Notes under the pieces: model-generated
What the model saw: only the letters and a program-made list of their open reading frames with translations
Told to the model about the DNA's origin: nothing
Databases searched by the model: none
In this document: positions 7,790 through 15,147 of the stretch, one piece after another
Layout of the letters: the number at the start of each line of letters is the position of its first letter
How positions within the stretch are numbered: position 1 is the first letter of the stretch
Source: Saccharicrinis sp.
GTDB taxonomy: Bacteria > Bacteroidota > Bacteroidia > Bacteroidales > Marinilabiliaceae
Reading direction: 5' to 3'
Length of the DNA stretch: 34,727 nt
Assembly (NCBI GenBank): GCA_024635555.1
Contig: JAGXIO010000167.1
Coordinates: 1-34,727, forward strand
Program-made: the position numbers and the translations under genes

Positions 7790-8110
7790 TATAACTTATA
7801 GCATATAGCGGAAAGCATAGATTGAATGACGGGATGCCTAGAATTTAAGTGAGTTAATTTATTCGGAAACGTAAAACGTATAGTAGAGTGGGTATTACAT
7901 TTTCAGTCCGTTGGGAATGATGGCTATTTTATTCAATTCGAGACTCTAAACTGAACCCTGTTTATAATCGAGAAAATCTTATTTAAACTCTGTTTAAGTT
8001 TTTATTTTATTCTCGAAATTATAATTAATAAAATACCTAACAGGTTTTAAAACCTGTTAGGTATCCATTAACTTTTTGTGTTTTACCGTAAAAACGATAT
8101 ACTTTCACAA
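7790..8110. other. Intergenic region with a palindrome
   Basis: No gene is visible between the minisatellite and the small secreted protein gene. It contains an imperfect inverted repeat (TTATAATCGAGAA at 7962-7974 against TTCTCGAAATTATAA at 8010-8024) and the perfect palindrome at 8033-8064. Because the flanking genes are convergent, both could serve as bidirectional terminators. Confidence 0.6.
8033..8064. terminator. Perfect 32-bp palindrome, probable bidirectional terminator
   Basis: ATACCTAACAGGTTTT (8033-8048) is followed without any spacer by its exact reverse complement AAAACCTGTTAGGTAT (8049-8064). It lies between the convergent helicase and secreted-protein genes. As RNA it would form a stem closed by a TTTTAAAA-type tip in either direction. 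Similar AACAGGTTTTAAAACCTGTT palindromes recur in Bacteroidota intergenic DNA, to my recollection. Confidence 0.7.
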
Positions 8111-8446
8111 TTATTCTTCTAGGTTTTCTTCTTTCTCGAATTTCGTTCCATCCTCGTTGTAGAAATAATGAACGGCTTCGCCTTGGGTATCTTTCACGCT
8201 GATTCTGTAAACGTTTTCATCATCGGCGGTTGTTGCAACGGCAGTCTTATAAATTACTGCTTCTTTATTGTCCTTGCTAAAAGCATCAATAACTTTTACA
8301 GGAATTTGTTCCTTTGCAACATCTTTAAAAATCAATTCTGTTTCTGCACCAATTGTCTGTACTTGTGGTTGCTGCATATCAGCTTGTGCAAATGTTACAG
8401 CAGTACCAAAACAAATCACTAAGGCAATCATTACTAAATTTTTCAT
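8111..8446 (-). CDS. Small secreted protein, possibly PepSY-like
   Basis: A 111-residue protein with a clear type I signal peptide (KNLVMIALVICFGTAVTFA, cleavage probably after TFA or FAQA). The mature part has about 90 residues. The phrase IPVKVIDAFSKDNKEAVIYKTAVATTADDENVYRISVKD followed by a terminal hairpin (AVHYFYNEDGTKFEKEE) resembles the small periplasmic PepSY-like proteins of Bacteroidota, in which a helix before a strand pair ends in a D-x-x-G turn. Assignment to that family is tentative. It stands alone on the minus strand with a 511-bp upstream gap. An open frame on the other strand is a shadow, since only this frame has a signal peptide. Confidence 0.75.
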   Translation of the reverse strand: MKNLVMIALVICFGTAVTFAQADMQQPQVQTIGAETELIFKDVAKEQIPVKVIDAFSKDNKEAVIYKTAVATTADDENVYRISVKDTQGEAVHYFYNEDGTKFEKEENLEE

Positions 8447-8957
8447 CTTTTAAATATTTAAATTGTTAATAATAAATTATTGAATTACTTTATCTGTGTT
8501 GATACTACTATTGCTAAAGTAGTGCCACAAATTAAACAAAACTCATAAATAAGAATACATTGTGCTACATATCAATTATTTACATATATTCCAAGTATAC
8601 CTCACTCCACATGCCATAAATTATTAGTGTGGAATTTAAGCTACGTTGTGTTGAGGTGTTGAGGCTTGTAATCAACATATAGTATGTTCGACTATAGTAA
8701 AAGCACAAATTACTGTAAAGCATATTTAATATTTATCGATAAAGGAGAATATGGCTCTAAAAAAATTAATAGTAGTTTTTAATTAGAGTCATTTAGTTTT
8801 GAAATATTTGAGTAGTTTTGGCGCCCCAGCCCATTTAATATTTACTGGTGAGTTCCCCCGAATGCAGTTAGGAGCGACATCCCGCAATTCTACGCAAGAA
8901 TGCCCCGCCCCGGATTGCTGGAGACTATCGTACCATTAAAAGTCAAACTATAAACAG
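8447..8957. other. 511-bp intergenic region, partly a dispersed element
   Basis: No coding frame is convincing. The left part (8447-8800) is AT-rich and carries the promoter region of the minus-strand secreted protein gene. A possible -7 box TACTTTAG on the minus strand lies at 8514-8521. The right part (about 8817-8940) is abruptly GC-richer and holds the long form of an element that recurs in short form at 12265-12298. Confidence 0.6.
8846..8940 (+). repeat. Dispersed intergenic element, long form
   Basis: The ends of this stretch, TGGTGAGTTCCCCCGA (8846-8861) and TATCGTACCATTAAA (8926-8940), match the two halves of the complement of 12265-12298 (TGGCGAGTTCCCCCGA, then TATCGGGACCATTAAA). 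The present copy has about 64 bp of extra GC-rich sequence between them. This suggests one element family with an insertion or deletion in the middle. No open frame is inside. Confidence 0.5.
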
Positions 8958-9377
8958 ATGAAGAAGGAGAAAACGATTATTGGACGAAAAGAAATAGCTA
9001 ACTTCCCAGAGCTAAAATTAAACCATATTCACGTTAAAATTGATACAGGTGCTTATACCTCAAGCATTCACTGCCATAGCATTATTGAAAAAGACGATAA
9101 GTTATATTGCAATCTGCTTGATCCTGACCATCATGCTTATAAAGATGAAGAATTAATGTTTGAACAATTCAGACAAAAAAGGGTAAAAAGTTCAAACGGA
9201 GCGGTGGAAAATAGATACAAAATTGTAAGCACCGTTGAGCTATTGGGCGAAACGCACAAAATAGACCTAACCTTAACTGATCGTAAAAACATGGAAACAC
9301 CGGTTTTGATCGGGAGAAAGTTCCTCACTAAAAAATACATTGTCGACGTATCTAAAAAATACACACATCTCAAATAA
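8958..9377 (+). CDS. Retropepsin-like aspartic protease (RimB / 'ATP-dependent zinc protease' family)
   Basis: A 139-residue cytosolic protein of the PF05618 family. The strand and loop KIDTGAYTSSIH places the retropepsin-type motif D-T-G-A at residues 29-32, followed by the family's characteristic SSIH, and the C-terminal PVLIGRKFL motif matches the flap-distal part. Family members sit next to rimK in many bacteria. RimB, a relative in Pseudomonas, has been described as a retropepsin-like protease acting on RimK-modified ribosomal protein S6. The rimK gene follows here after 72 bp in the same direction, which supports that role. The older name 'ATP-dependent zinc protease' is not supported by any zinc motif I can see. 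Confidence 0.85.
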   Translation: MKKEKTIIGRKEIANFPELKLNHIHVKIDTGAYTSSIHCHSIIEKDDKLYCNLLDPDHHAYKDEELMFEQFRQKRVKSSNGAVENRYKIVSTVELLGETHKIDLTLTDRKNMETPVLIGRKFLTKKYIVDVSKKYTHLK

Positions 9378-9449
9378 AATATTTTCCTGAATCTGGCATA
9401 CGTTTTTTCACTATCTTCTCACCATATCTTTTAAAATAAATAATTAACC

Positions 9450-10325
9450 ATGAATATTGCAGTATTATCACGAAACTCAAAATTATATTCCACAAAACGA
9501 CTTATCGAGGCAGGGGAAAAAAGAGGACATCATATGGTTGTCCTAGATCACACCAAATGTGATATGTTAATAGAGCGCAAAAAACAACAGATCTTCTATA
9601 ATGGTCACGAAGTCAAGGATATTGATGCTATCATACCGCGTATAGGTGCTTCTGTTACCTTTTACGGAACAGCAGTAGTTCGTCAATTTGAAATGAAAAA
9701 AGTTTTTACCACCACCGAATCGCAAGCCTTGGTGCGCTCACGCGATAAACTGCGCAGTTTGCAGATACTGTCGCGTGCCGGATTGCACCTGCCTAAAACA
9801 GCTTTCACCAACTTTTCCAAGGATAACCAAAATATCGTTGCGCAGGTTGGCGGTGCGCCTTGCGTTATCAAATTACTTGAAGGCACTCAAGGCGTAGGTG
9901 TGGTATTAGCCGAGACAAACAGTGCCGCCGAATCGGTGCTGGATGCTTTTGGCGGACTGAAAGCTCGCGTGATAGTCCAAGAGTTTATAAAAGAAGCCAA
10001 AGGTGCCGACATTAGGGCTTTTGTGGTGGATGGCGTGGTTGTAGGTGCCATGAAACGACAGGCTAAGGAAGGCGAGTTCCGTTCCAACCTGCATCGTGGT
10101 GGTACTGCATCAATTATTGAACTAAGCGATGAGGAAGAGAACGCCGCTCTAAGGGCCGCCAAAGCACTGGGGTTGAGCATTGCAGGTGTGGATATGTTGC
10201 AATCCAAAACAGGCCCTAAAATTATGGAGGTGAACTCCTCCCCCGGCCTCGAAGGAATAGAATCCGCCACAGGAATAGACATCGCTAATGCCATCATCCG
10301 TTTTATAGAGCGAAACGCCGACTAG
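9450..10325 (+). CDS. rimK: Ribosomal protein S6--L-glutamate ligase
   Basis: ATP-grasp ligase that adds glutamate residues to the C-terminus of ribosomal protein S6. The 291-residue product is close to the E. coli length. It begins with the pre-ATP-grasp domain ([18 protein letters not shown]), then has [23 protein letters not shown], the ATP-grasp strand [14 protein letters not shown] with its glycine-rich loop, [21 protein letters not shown], the basic loop [11 protein letters not shown], and the metal-binding segment [16 protein letters not shown], whose Glu and Asn bind magnesium in the fold. Related enzymes (coenzyme F420 or lysine-biosynthesis ligases) are less likely given the protease partner directly upstream. 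Confidence 0.93.
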   Translation: MNIAVLSRNSKLYSTKRLIEAGEKRGHHMVVLDHTKCDMLIERKKQQIFYNGHEVKDIDAIIPRIGASVTFYGTAVVRQFEMKKVFTTTESQALVRSRDKLRSLQILSRAGLHLPKTAFTNFSKDNQNIVAQVGGAPCVIKLLEGTQGVGVVLAETNSAAESVLDAFGGLKARVIVQEFIKEAKGADIRAFVVDGVVVGAMKRQAKEGEFRSNLHRGGTASIIELSDEEENAALRAAKALGLSIAGVDMLQSKTGPKIMEVNSSPGLEGIESATGIDIANAIIRFIERNAD

Positions 10326-10328
10326 GTC

Positions 10329-10449
10329 GTGCGACGACAGCGGATAATGATTTACAGCTCGGTTTTTATTCCGGGTGTCCGTGCGACGACAGCGGATATG
10401 GATTTACAGCTTGATACTCCGGGTGCGACTTGTAGTCGCGCCCGGAGTA
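10329..10449 (+). repeat. REP-like repeat cluster, left of the sigma-factor operon
   Basis: Two copies of a 31-bp unit (GTGCGACGACAGCGGATA, then two varied bases, then GATTTACAGCT) start at 10329 and 10381, with 29 of 31 positions identical. The second runs into a hairpin in which TACTCCGGGTGCGACT (10415-10430) pairs with AGTCGCGCCCGGAGTA (10434-10449) around a 3-nt loop, with one G-T pair. The 48 bp from 10402 to 10449 recur at 12956-13003 with three G-to-A differences. The layout resembles REP/BIME elements mobilised by RAYT transposases, though no such gene is present. Confidence 0.85.
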
Positions 10450-10462
10450 AGCTGGAATTCCA

Positions 10463-11494
10463 TTAAAACCCTATCCCTAACTTAATGGACGGAATAACAT
10501 CCTGAAAAAAATCGTTGAAATAGATTTGAGGTTCAATTGTAAACTTACTTCCTATACCGCGGCTCACCCCCAACCTAAAAGTATCGTTACTGTATAAATT
10601 ACGCTGCTTGTAGGCAAGGTATCCTAATTTAAAGGTATAGGATTTACTATTATCTGGATCCTTTGAAAAATCATGGCGATATCCTATACTGACAAATTGA
10701 TTAATATTTCTCTCATTGTCCGACGAAAAATCATATTGCCATTCGTAATGCAGACTGTACGCATTTTTGTTGATACCTTTTCGTGAAAAAGAAAAAGTCA
10801 TCACAGCCTCTATACTCCCCGCCCAAGAATTTTTTACATTCTCAAAGCCCGGACTAAAACTGAGTTCTATTTGGTCGTTGGCATATTTCTCATTTTGATA
10901 TATCTTTTCGTAGCCATAATCCTTTTCCACTTCGTAATGTAATTTTTCGATATGCCTACTTTTTTCTTTTAAATGATTATGCAATATCCCGGTTAAAACT
11001 TCTGCGGCTTCGAGCGTTTGATAAAAATATAATTGCTCTAATTCGTCGAACATTATTTTATAGGTGAAACGGTTATCCGAAAATTCTAATTGATGTTTTT
11101 GAAGATAATACAGGTTTTTTGTAAAGCCTGCCGACGAAATAATTTGATTGGGAATTTGGCGCTCGTTGATATTTAAGGAATAAAATTTATCGGCAGATCC
11201 GTAGGTGTAGTGTTGCGCTCTATCTTCCACCACTTTTATTTCAAGCAACCGAGGAGCTTGCTGCATCATTTGGGCAATATTAGAGGTAAGGCAGAAATTA
11301 AAAAATCTCTCAATACTTTCGGATATAAAAGACGTATCTATTGGATATTTATTTATATCCTCACCAACAATTTCGATGGCTGTTTTATTGGGCATGGATA
11401 TTTTAACCACATCATTTTTTAAAGTTGCCATACTTAATTGAGAATGCAGTAGTACCAAAATACCGCCTATTACACTTATAATTTGTTTTTGCAT
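10463..11494 (-). CDS. Secreted protein, probable outer-membrane beta-barrel, third gene of a sigma-factor operon
   Basis: A 343-residue protein of no family I recognise. The N-terminus is a signal peptide (QIISVIGGILVLLHSQLSMA). The first half (residues 25-170) is mixed and contains several Tyr-rich segments. The second half alternates polar and aromatic residues as in barrel strands (VMTFSFSRKGINKNAYSLHYEWQYDFSS, YTFKLGYLAYKQ), and the protein ends in IKLGIGF, the C-terminal Phe typical of outer-membrane barrels. It begins 12 bp after the preceding membrane coiled-coil gene, so the two share a transcript. Its start at 11494 and signal peptide are clear, while the function is unknown. Confidence 0.75.
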   Translation of the reverse strand: MQKQIISVIGGILVLLHSQLSMATLKNDVVKISMPNKTAIEIVGEDINKYPIDTSFISESIERFFNFCLTSNIAQMMQQAPRLLEIKVVEDRAQHYTYGSADKFYSLNINERQIPNQIISSAGFTKNLYYLQKHQLEFSDNRFTYKIMFDELEQLYFYQTLEAAEVLTGILHNHLKEKSRHIEKLHYEVEKDYGYEKIYQNEKYANDQIELSFSPGFENVKNSWAGSIEAVMTFSFSRKGINKNAYSLHYEWQYDFSSDNERNINQFVSIGYRHDFSKDPDNSKSYTFKLGYLAYKQRNLYSNDTFRLGVSRGIGSKFTIEPQIYFNDFFQDVIPSIKLGIGF

Positions 11495-11506
11495 GATTTT
11501 TTGTTT

Positions 11507-12244
11507 TTAAAAAGTTATTCCCGTTTTAGCAGGCGCCTCGCTAGTATAGGATTCGGATTTATTGAATAGTACTATTTCAAATTTCTTTTTGTGCGTGGGA
11601 GCAGTATTTAATTTTTCTTTGCTTTGTTCCGTTAAAAGAGCCAAAGCTTCCTCATTAACCTGTAGTGCTAAATCTTTACATATATTTGAAGAAGTACTCA
11701 ATTGTGTACTTGCTTCTTTTTTAACGCTTTTCGCTAAAACAATAAGGCTATCCGTAAGCAGCAAATGTTGCTTATTAATTGCACTTAATTGAGCTAACAA
11801 ATTTGAGTTTTCTGCTAACAATGCATTATTCTTTTGCTCAAGTTGTTGCTTATTTTGCAACAATACCTTATGCTCTGAGGATTCATTTGCTATGTTTATA
11901 ACTTTGATGATTGTATCTGTTTTTATTTCCTCACTCTTTTTCAATTCCTTTTTAGATTGTTGCATCTTATTTATCTCCAAACTCAAATTTTGGATATTAT
12001 TTGCCATCACATTTTTTTCGTTCTGCAACAGTCTATTGGCAAAATATGTATTTCCCCATCCCCAAGTAAGGAGTAGTAACACAACGGCCACGGAAACTTT
12101 GTACCAATTTATTTGATCTTGGATTTTAGGCTGCACAGCGGCAATAGTATTCCAAACTAAATCCTTATCCAATCCCAAATCAGCAGGTTTTTCATCCCAC
12201 GTTTCAATGGCATTTTTTATCTGATCTTCAACGTGCTTTTTCAT
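11507..12244 (-). CDS. Single-pass membrane protein with periplasmic coiled coil, possible anti-sigma factor
   Basis: A 245-residue protein. The first 48 residues are cytosolic and hold a WDEKPADLGLDKDLVWNTI segment. One membrane helix follows (about 50-66, VSVAVVLLLLTWGWG). Residues 75-175 are a long heptad-rich coiled coil (NIQNLSLEINKMQQSKKEL, LQNKQQLEQKNNALLAENSN) that would lie in the periplasm. The order, sigma gene first and a protein with a cytosolic N-terminus and one helix next, is that of Bacteroidota ECF sigma/anti-sigma pairs. I see no zinc-binding anti-sigma (HxxxCxxC) motif and no FecR domain, so the assignment rests on position. Confidence 0.6.
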   Translation of the reverse strand: MKKHVEDQIKNAIETWDEKPADLGLDKDLVWNTIAAVQPKIQDQINWYKVSVAVVLLLLTWGWGNTYFANRLLQNEKNVMANNIQNLSLEINKMQQSKKELKKSEEIKTDTIIKVINIANESSEHKVLLQNKQQLEQKNNALLAENSNLLAQLSAINKQHLLLTDSLIVLAKSVKKEASTQLSTSSNICKDLALQVNEEALALLTEQSKEKLNTAPTHKKKFEIVLFNKSESYTSEAPAKTGITF

Positions 12245-12264
12245 CTCATTAAAATTATTTGTCC

Positions 12265-12298
12265 TTTAATGGTCCCGATACATCGGGGGAACTCGCCA
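12265..12298 (-). repeat. Dispersed intergenic element, short form
   Basis: Read on the minus strand, this is TGGCGAGTTCCCCCGATGTA and onward, the short form of the element at 8846-8940. Its core is the hairpin CCCGAT (12274-12279) with ATCGGG (12282-12287). It lies in the 83-bp gap between the sigma-factor gene and the coiled-coil gene, where it may act as an attenuator separating expression of the two. Confidence 0.5.
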
Positions 12299-12327
12299 AT
12301 GATAACCTCTCCTAAATGTGAAGTATT

Positions 12328-12870
12328 CTAATGGCTCGTTTCATAACTCACATCTAATTTTTCAATCATTCCTTTTAGCTGCAAACGAGCTTTACGCAAT
12401 TGCGATTTTGAGGTACTCGCCGTAATTCCAAGCTTTTGGGCTATCTCATCATGCTTATATCCTTCTATCACATACAAACTAAAAACTGTCCTGTATCCAT
12501 CGGGTAAACTCAACACCATATTAACCAAATCATCTTCCAATAAACTCCCATCAGTAGTTAATGGCGATTCTTCAATTTCTTCTATCAGATCCAACTCCAT
12601 AAAAAACATCTTACGTTTTCTGAGCTGCATCAAGGATTGGTTGATGGCAATTCTTTTCATCCATGCTTTTAATACTACTTCCTCCTGAATATCCGTCTCA
12701 CTAATTTTATTAAAAATATTTAAAAAGCTTTGCGAAAGTGCATCATGCGCATCATCTCTATTACATAAATACCTAAAGCAAATACGATAGAGATAATCGG
12801 AGTACATCACAAACAGCTTACGCTGTGCCTTACTGCTATTCTTTTTTAAGTCGTGTATAAGTTTTTTCAC
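12328..12870 (-). CDS. RNA polymerase sigma factor, ECF subfamily
   Basis: A 180-residue sigma-70-family factor with regions 2 and 4 only. Region 2 has LFVMYSDYLYRICFRYLCNRDDAHDALSQSFLNIFNKI, split by the usual charged residues, and ends in WMKRIAINQSLMQLRKRK. Region 4 has LPDGYRTVFSLYVIEGYKHDEIA followed by a helix-turn-helix (KLGITASTSKSQLRKARLQLK). It starts the minus-strand operon with the coiled-coil membrane gene and the barrel gene. Family knowledge says such factors respond to envelope or transport signals, but the stimulus here cannot be read. REP-like copies lie upstream of it and downstream of its operon. Confidence 0.92.
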   Translation of the reverse strand: MKKLIHDLKKNSSKAQRKLFVMYSDYLYRICFRYLCNRDDAHDALSQSFLNIFNKISETDIQEEVVLKAWMKRIAINQSLMQLRKRKMFFMELDLIEEIEESPLTTDGSLLEDDLVNMVLSLPDGYRTVFSLYVIEGYKHDEIAQKLGITASTSKSQLRKARLQLKGMIEKLDVSYETSH

Positions 12871-12955
12871 TATCGGTATATTCAGCTTTGCTACACCCTA
12901 AAAATGTAAAATATTTACAAAAGGTTGCCTAGCCGTGCAATGGAAGCTAATAATT

Positions 12956-13058
12956 ATTTACAGCTTGATACTCCGAGTGCAACTTATAGTCGCGCCCGGA
13001 GTATCAATCACGCAGTAAAATAATACCCGATGCCGTCGCACGGCTCGCGCCCGGAGTG
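12956..13058 (+). repeat. REP-like repeat cluster, right of the sigma-factor operon
   Basis: The segment 12956-13003 repeats 10402-10449 in the same orientation with three G-to-A changes, and keeps its hairpin (TACTCCGAGTGCAACT 12969-12984 against AGTCGCGCCCGGAGTA 12988-13003). A degenerate second unit in reverse orientation follows at about 13028-13058: on the minus strand it reads ACTCCGGGCGCGAGCCGTGC, then GACGGCATCGG, similar to 10369-10396. The inverted pair is BIME-like. Confidence 0.8.
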
Positions 13059-13106
13059 GTGAAGGTAGGATTCCGGGAACGACTCACACCTGGAATAAAA
13101 AAATTA

Positions 13107-13137
13107 TTGTTTGCTTAACAACTTTATTCTATCTTAA
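13107..13137 (+). promoter_or_regulatory. Candidate promoter for the kinase-phosphorylase gene
   Basis: TTG at 13107-13109, a 20-bp spacer and TATCTTAA at 13130-13137 approximate the phylum consensus. The predicted start, near 13141, would give a short leader of about 14 nt. Confidence 0.4.
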
Positions 13138-13154
13138 TGGCAAAATAAATTGTT

Positions 13155-14015
13155 ATGGAAAAAGATTCGAACATGCCCCCTATCTATGTAGTTTCGGGGG
13201 GGAAAGGAGTAGCCGGACATACGCTGGTGGAGTCTATGCTGATTCAATACCCCGATCATAAAATTCCAGTTATCATTGAGCCCGAGGTGAGCACTCAGGA
13301 ACAGATTGATGCCATTACCGATAAAGTGGTTAAAACAAATGGCGTAGTGGCTCATACCATGGTGGACCATGTGGCCCGACGAAAGTTGATTGATAGCTGC
13401 GAAACAAAAAATATTCGACACTTTGATTTAGTAGGTAACATGACCGACTACCTGGACACCGTCCTCGACATGAAACCTACGGAGCAGCCCGGACTTTATC
13501 GTTTGCGAGATATGGAGTATTACCGGAGGGTGCGTGCCATTGAATTTACCATACAACACGACGACGGGCAACACACCGAAAAAATTGCCACCGCCGACAT
13601 TGTGCTTGCCGGAGTTTCACGAACCGGGAAAACACCCTTGAGCATCTACTTGGCCATGTTCGGTTGGAAGGTGGCCAATGTGCCCATTGTTCCAGGAACA
13701 CCCATACCTGAAACACTTTTTCAGATTGATCCCCGCCGGGTTTTCGGTCTTACCATTTCTATGGCCTATCTGATTGCCCAACGCAGCAGCAGAGTAAGCC
13801 GCATCCACATGGATCCTAACACGGATTACATCGATAGGCGAAAAGTACGTATGGAGTTGGACTTTGCCGCTAACTTATTTAAAAAGGGTGGCTTTACTGT
13901 TCTTAACATCAGTAATAAACCCATCGAATATTCCGCCAACGAAATACTCACCTTACTAACTTCGCGCTTTGGCAGTGACAAATGGAGAAAGGATGAAGAG
14001 CATTATGGCGGATAG
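13155..14015 (+). CDS. ppsR: Kinase/pyrophosphorylase, PEP synthase/PPDK regulatory protein (DUF299)
   Basis: Bifunctional regulator that phosphorylates (ADP-dependent) and dephosphorylates (phosphate-dependent, releasing pyrophosphate) a threonine of phosphoenolpyruvate synthase or pyruvate, phosphate dikinase, thereby controlling gluconeogenic flux. The 286 residues match the family length. The N-terminal strand IYVVSGGKGVAGHT, the central GNMTDYLDTVLDMKPTEQPG, the P-loop-like GVSRTGKT at 153-160 and the VANVPIVPGTPIPETLF segment are hallmarks of DUF299. Because Bacteroidota usually carry PPDK, the target is more likely PPDK than PpsA, although neither is in the window. The gene symbol is by homology only. 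Confidence 0.9.
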   Translation: MEKDSNMPPIYVVSGGKGVAGHTLVESMLIQYPDHKIPVIIEPEVSTQEQIDAITDKVVKTNGVVAHTMVDHVARRKLIDSCETKNIRHFDLVGNMTDYLDTVLDMKPTEQPGLYRLRDMEYYRRVRAIEFTIQHDDGQHTEKIATADIVLAGVSRTGKTPLSIYLAMFGWKVANVPIVPGTPIPETLFQIDPRRVFGLTISMAYLIAQRSSRVSRIHMDPNTDYIDRRKVRMELDFAANLFKKGGFTVLNISNKPIEYSANEILTLLTSRFGSDKWRKDEEHYGG

Positions 14016-14123
14016 TTCTTGACGAATAGCTGATGTTTGATTGCTCGTGGCTGCTGACTTTTAGCGCCAATCCTCTTATGCGAATGGTTAAGAATGTGTG
14101 ATTGTTATTTTAATTCTTTAAAT

Positions 14124-14159
14124 ATTTGTTTAACTATTACACATATTAATTAAACAAAT
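14124..14159 (+). promoter_or_regulatory. Inverted repeat upstream of the FolE-like gene
   Basis: ATTTGTTTAA (14124-14133) and TTAAACAAAT (14150-14159) form a perfect 10-bp inverted repeat with a 16-bp spacer, 87 bp before the ATG. The left arm overlaps a near-consensus box (AATATTTG). It could be an operator, but the sequence is AT-rich and such repeats arise by chance more easily. Confidence 0.4.
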
Positions 14160-14246
14160 TGAGCGCATCATTGTTTTAAAGATGAAACATTAATAAGGTA
14201 TAATCGTTTATATAGATTAATGTTATTAATTTAAACATTAGAGGAC

Positions 14247-15086
14247 ATGAAAGAACTACTTGTAAAAACAGCAAATAAAACGGCAAGCTCTAGGGTACAT
14301 GAGCAAAAAAGATTCGTAACTGAGGTAGAAGGAAAATTCGATTACCTGAAAGATTATATTGAACAACGATTTCAAAAAAAATTCCCAAAAAAGGATTTTT
14401 TGACTTCATGGATTGAATATAACCACCTAGCCGACTTTAAGATATCCGATAATGTTGAAAGGGTTGGAGGTATCTCGGAAGAGGGACATTATATAATGCG
14501 AAGCATTACAGAGTATTTCTTGACCCAAGCCTTTAAGTCGATGAAAATTGACATGAACGATCCCAATGTGGGTGGCGAAAAAGGCACGCCCTACCGTTTG
14601 GCAAAAATGTACTGCGGTAATGATTTAAATGATGATACTGAAATGCTTTCTGGTCGATGGTCGCACAAACCACTCATGACTAGTTTTCCTAATGAGCATG
14701 GTCAAAAGTACCCAATCACAAAGCGCGTGGACATCGTATCGGTGTGCTCGCACCATACCGCACCGTTCAGCACCCTCTTTCGCGATGGATCATATGCTGT
14801 TATCAGTTATATTCCCGGCGAAAAAATTATTGGTATCTCCAAACTGCAACGCATTGTCGATTGGGTTTCGCGCAGAGGTCATTTGCAAGAAAACTTGACG
14901 AAGATGATTTACGACGAGGTATGCCTTGCTGCCGAAACCGATTCGGTGTATGTTAAACTAAGTGGATTGGTGCATACTTGCGAATCGCTGAGAGGAACAC
15001 AAAGTAATGAAGGTGCTTTTACCAGTGAGTTTTATGGTGGCGATTTTAGCCATTCCGAAATGCGCAGGGAAGTAAGTGGCGGATAG
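14247..15086 (+). CDS. GTP cyclohydrolase I (FolE)-like enzyme, divergent and N-terminally extended
   Basis: Predicted to open GTP to 7,8-dihydroneopterin triphosphate. The 279 residues have an extra N-terminal part of about 80 residues relative to E. coli FolE. The core runs from ITEYFLTQAFKSM. All FolE catalytic and zinc residues can be matched: Cys167, His169 and His170 in SVCSHH (E. coli C110, H112, H113), Gln214-Glu215 in LQENLTK (E. coli QERLT), and His243 and Cys245 in VHTCESLRG. The GTP-binding KIIGISKLQRIVDW strand is present. Changes include CEHH to CSHH and DTP to GTP (residues 113-115). It is 61 bp from the QueD-like gene, so a joint pterin-type pathway is likely. Confidence 0.82.
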   Translation: MKELLVKTANKTASSRVHEQKRFVTEVEGKFDYLKDYIEQRFQKKFPKKDFLTSWIEYNHLADFKISDNVERVGGISEEGHYIMRSITEYFLTQAFKSMKIDMNDPNVGGEKGTPYRLAKMYCGNDLNDDTEMLSGRWSHKPLMTSFPNEHGQKYPITKRVDIVSVCSHHTAPFSTLFRDGSYAVISYIPGEKIIGISKLQRIVDWVSRRGHLQENLTKMIYDEVCLAAETDSVYVKLSGLVHTCESLRGTQSNEGAFTSEFYGGDFSHSEMRREVSGG

Positions 15087-15147
15087 CGATTGGCTGTTGG
15101 CTGATTACAGTTAGTAACGAAACAGGATAAAAATAAATCAAACCTTA

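Noticed and set aside
8168-8422. 84-residue plus-strand frame over the small secreted protein gene
   Set aside because: The minus-strand frame has a proper signal peptide and a folded-looking domain, while the plus frame is Cys/Phe/Asn-rich without features.
9887-10297. 136-residue open frame on the minus strand, opposite rimK
   Set aside because: Fully inside rimK, with Ser/Ala/Pro-rich translation typical of an antisense shadow.
10329-10449. Insertion sequence or attachment site
   Set aside because: No transposase, integrase or target duplication is near. The hairpins and repeated units fit REP-like elements better.
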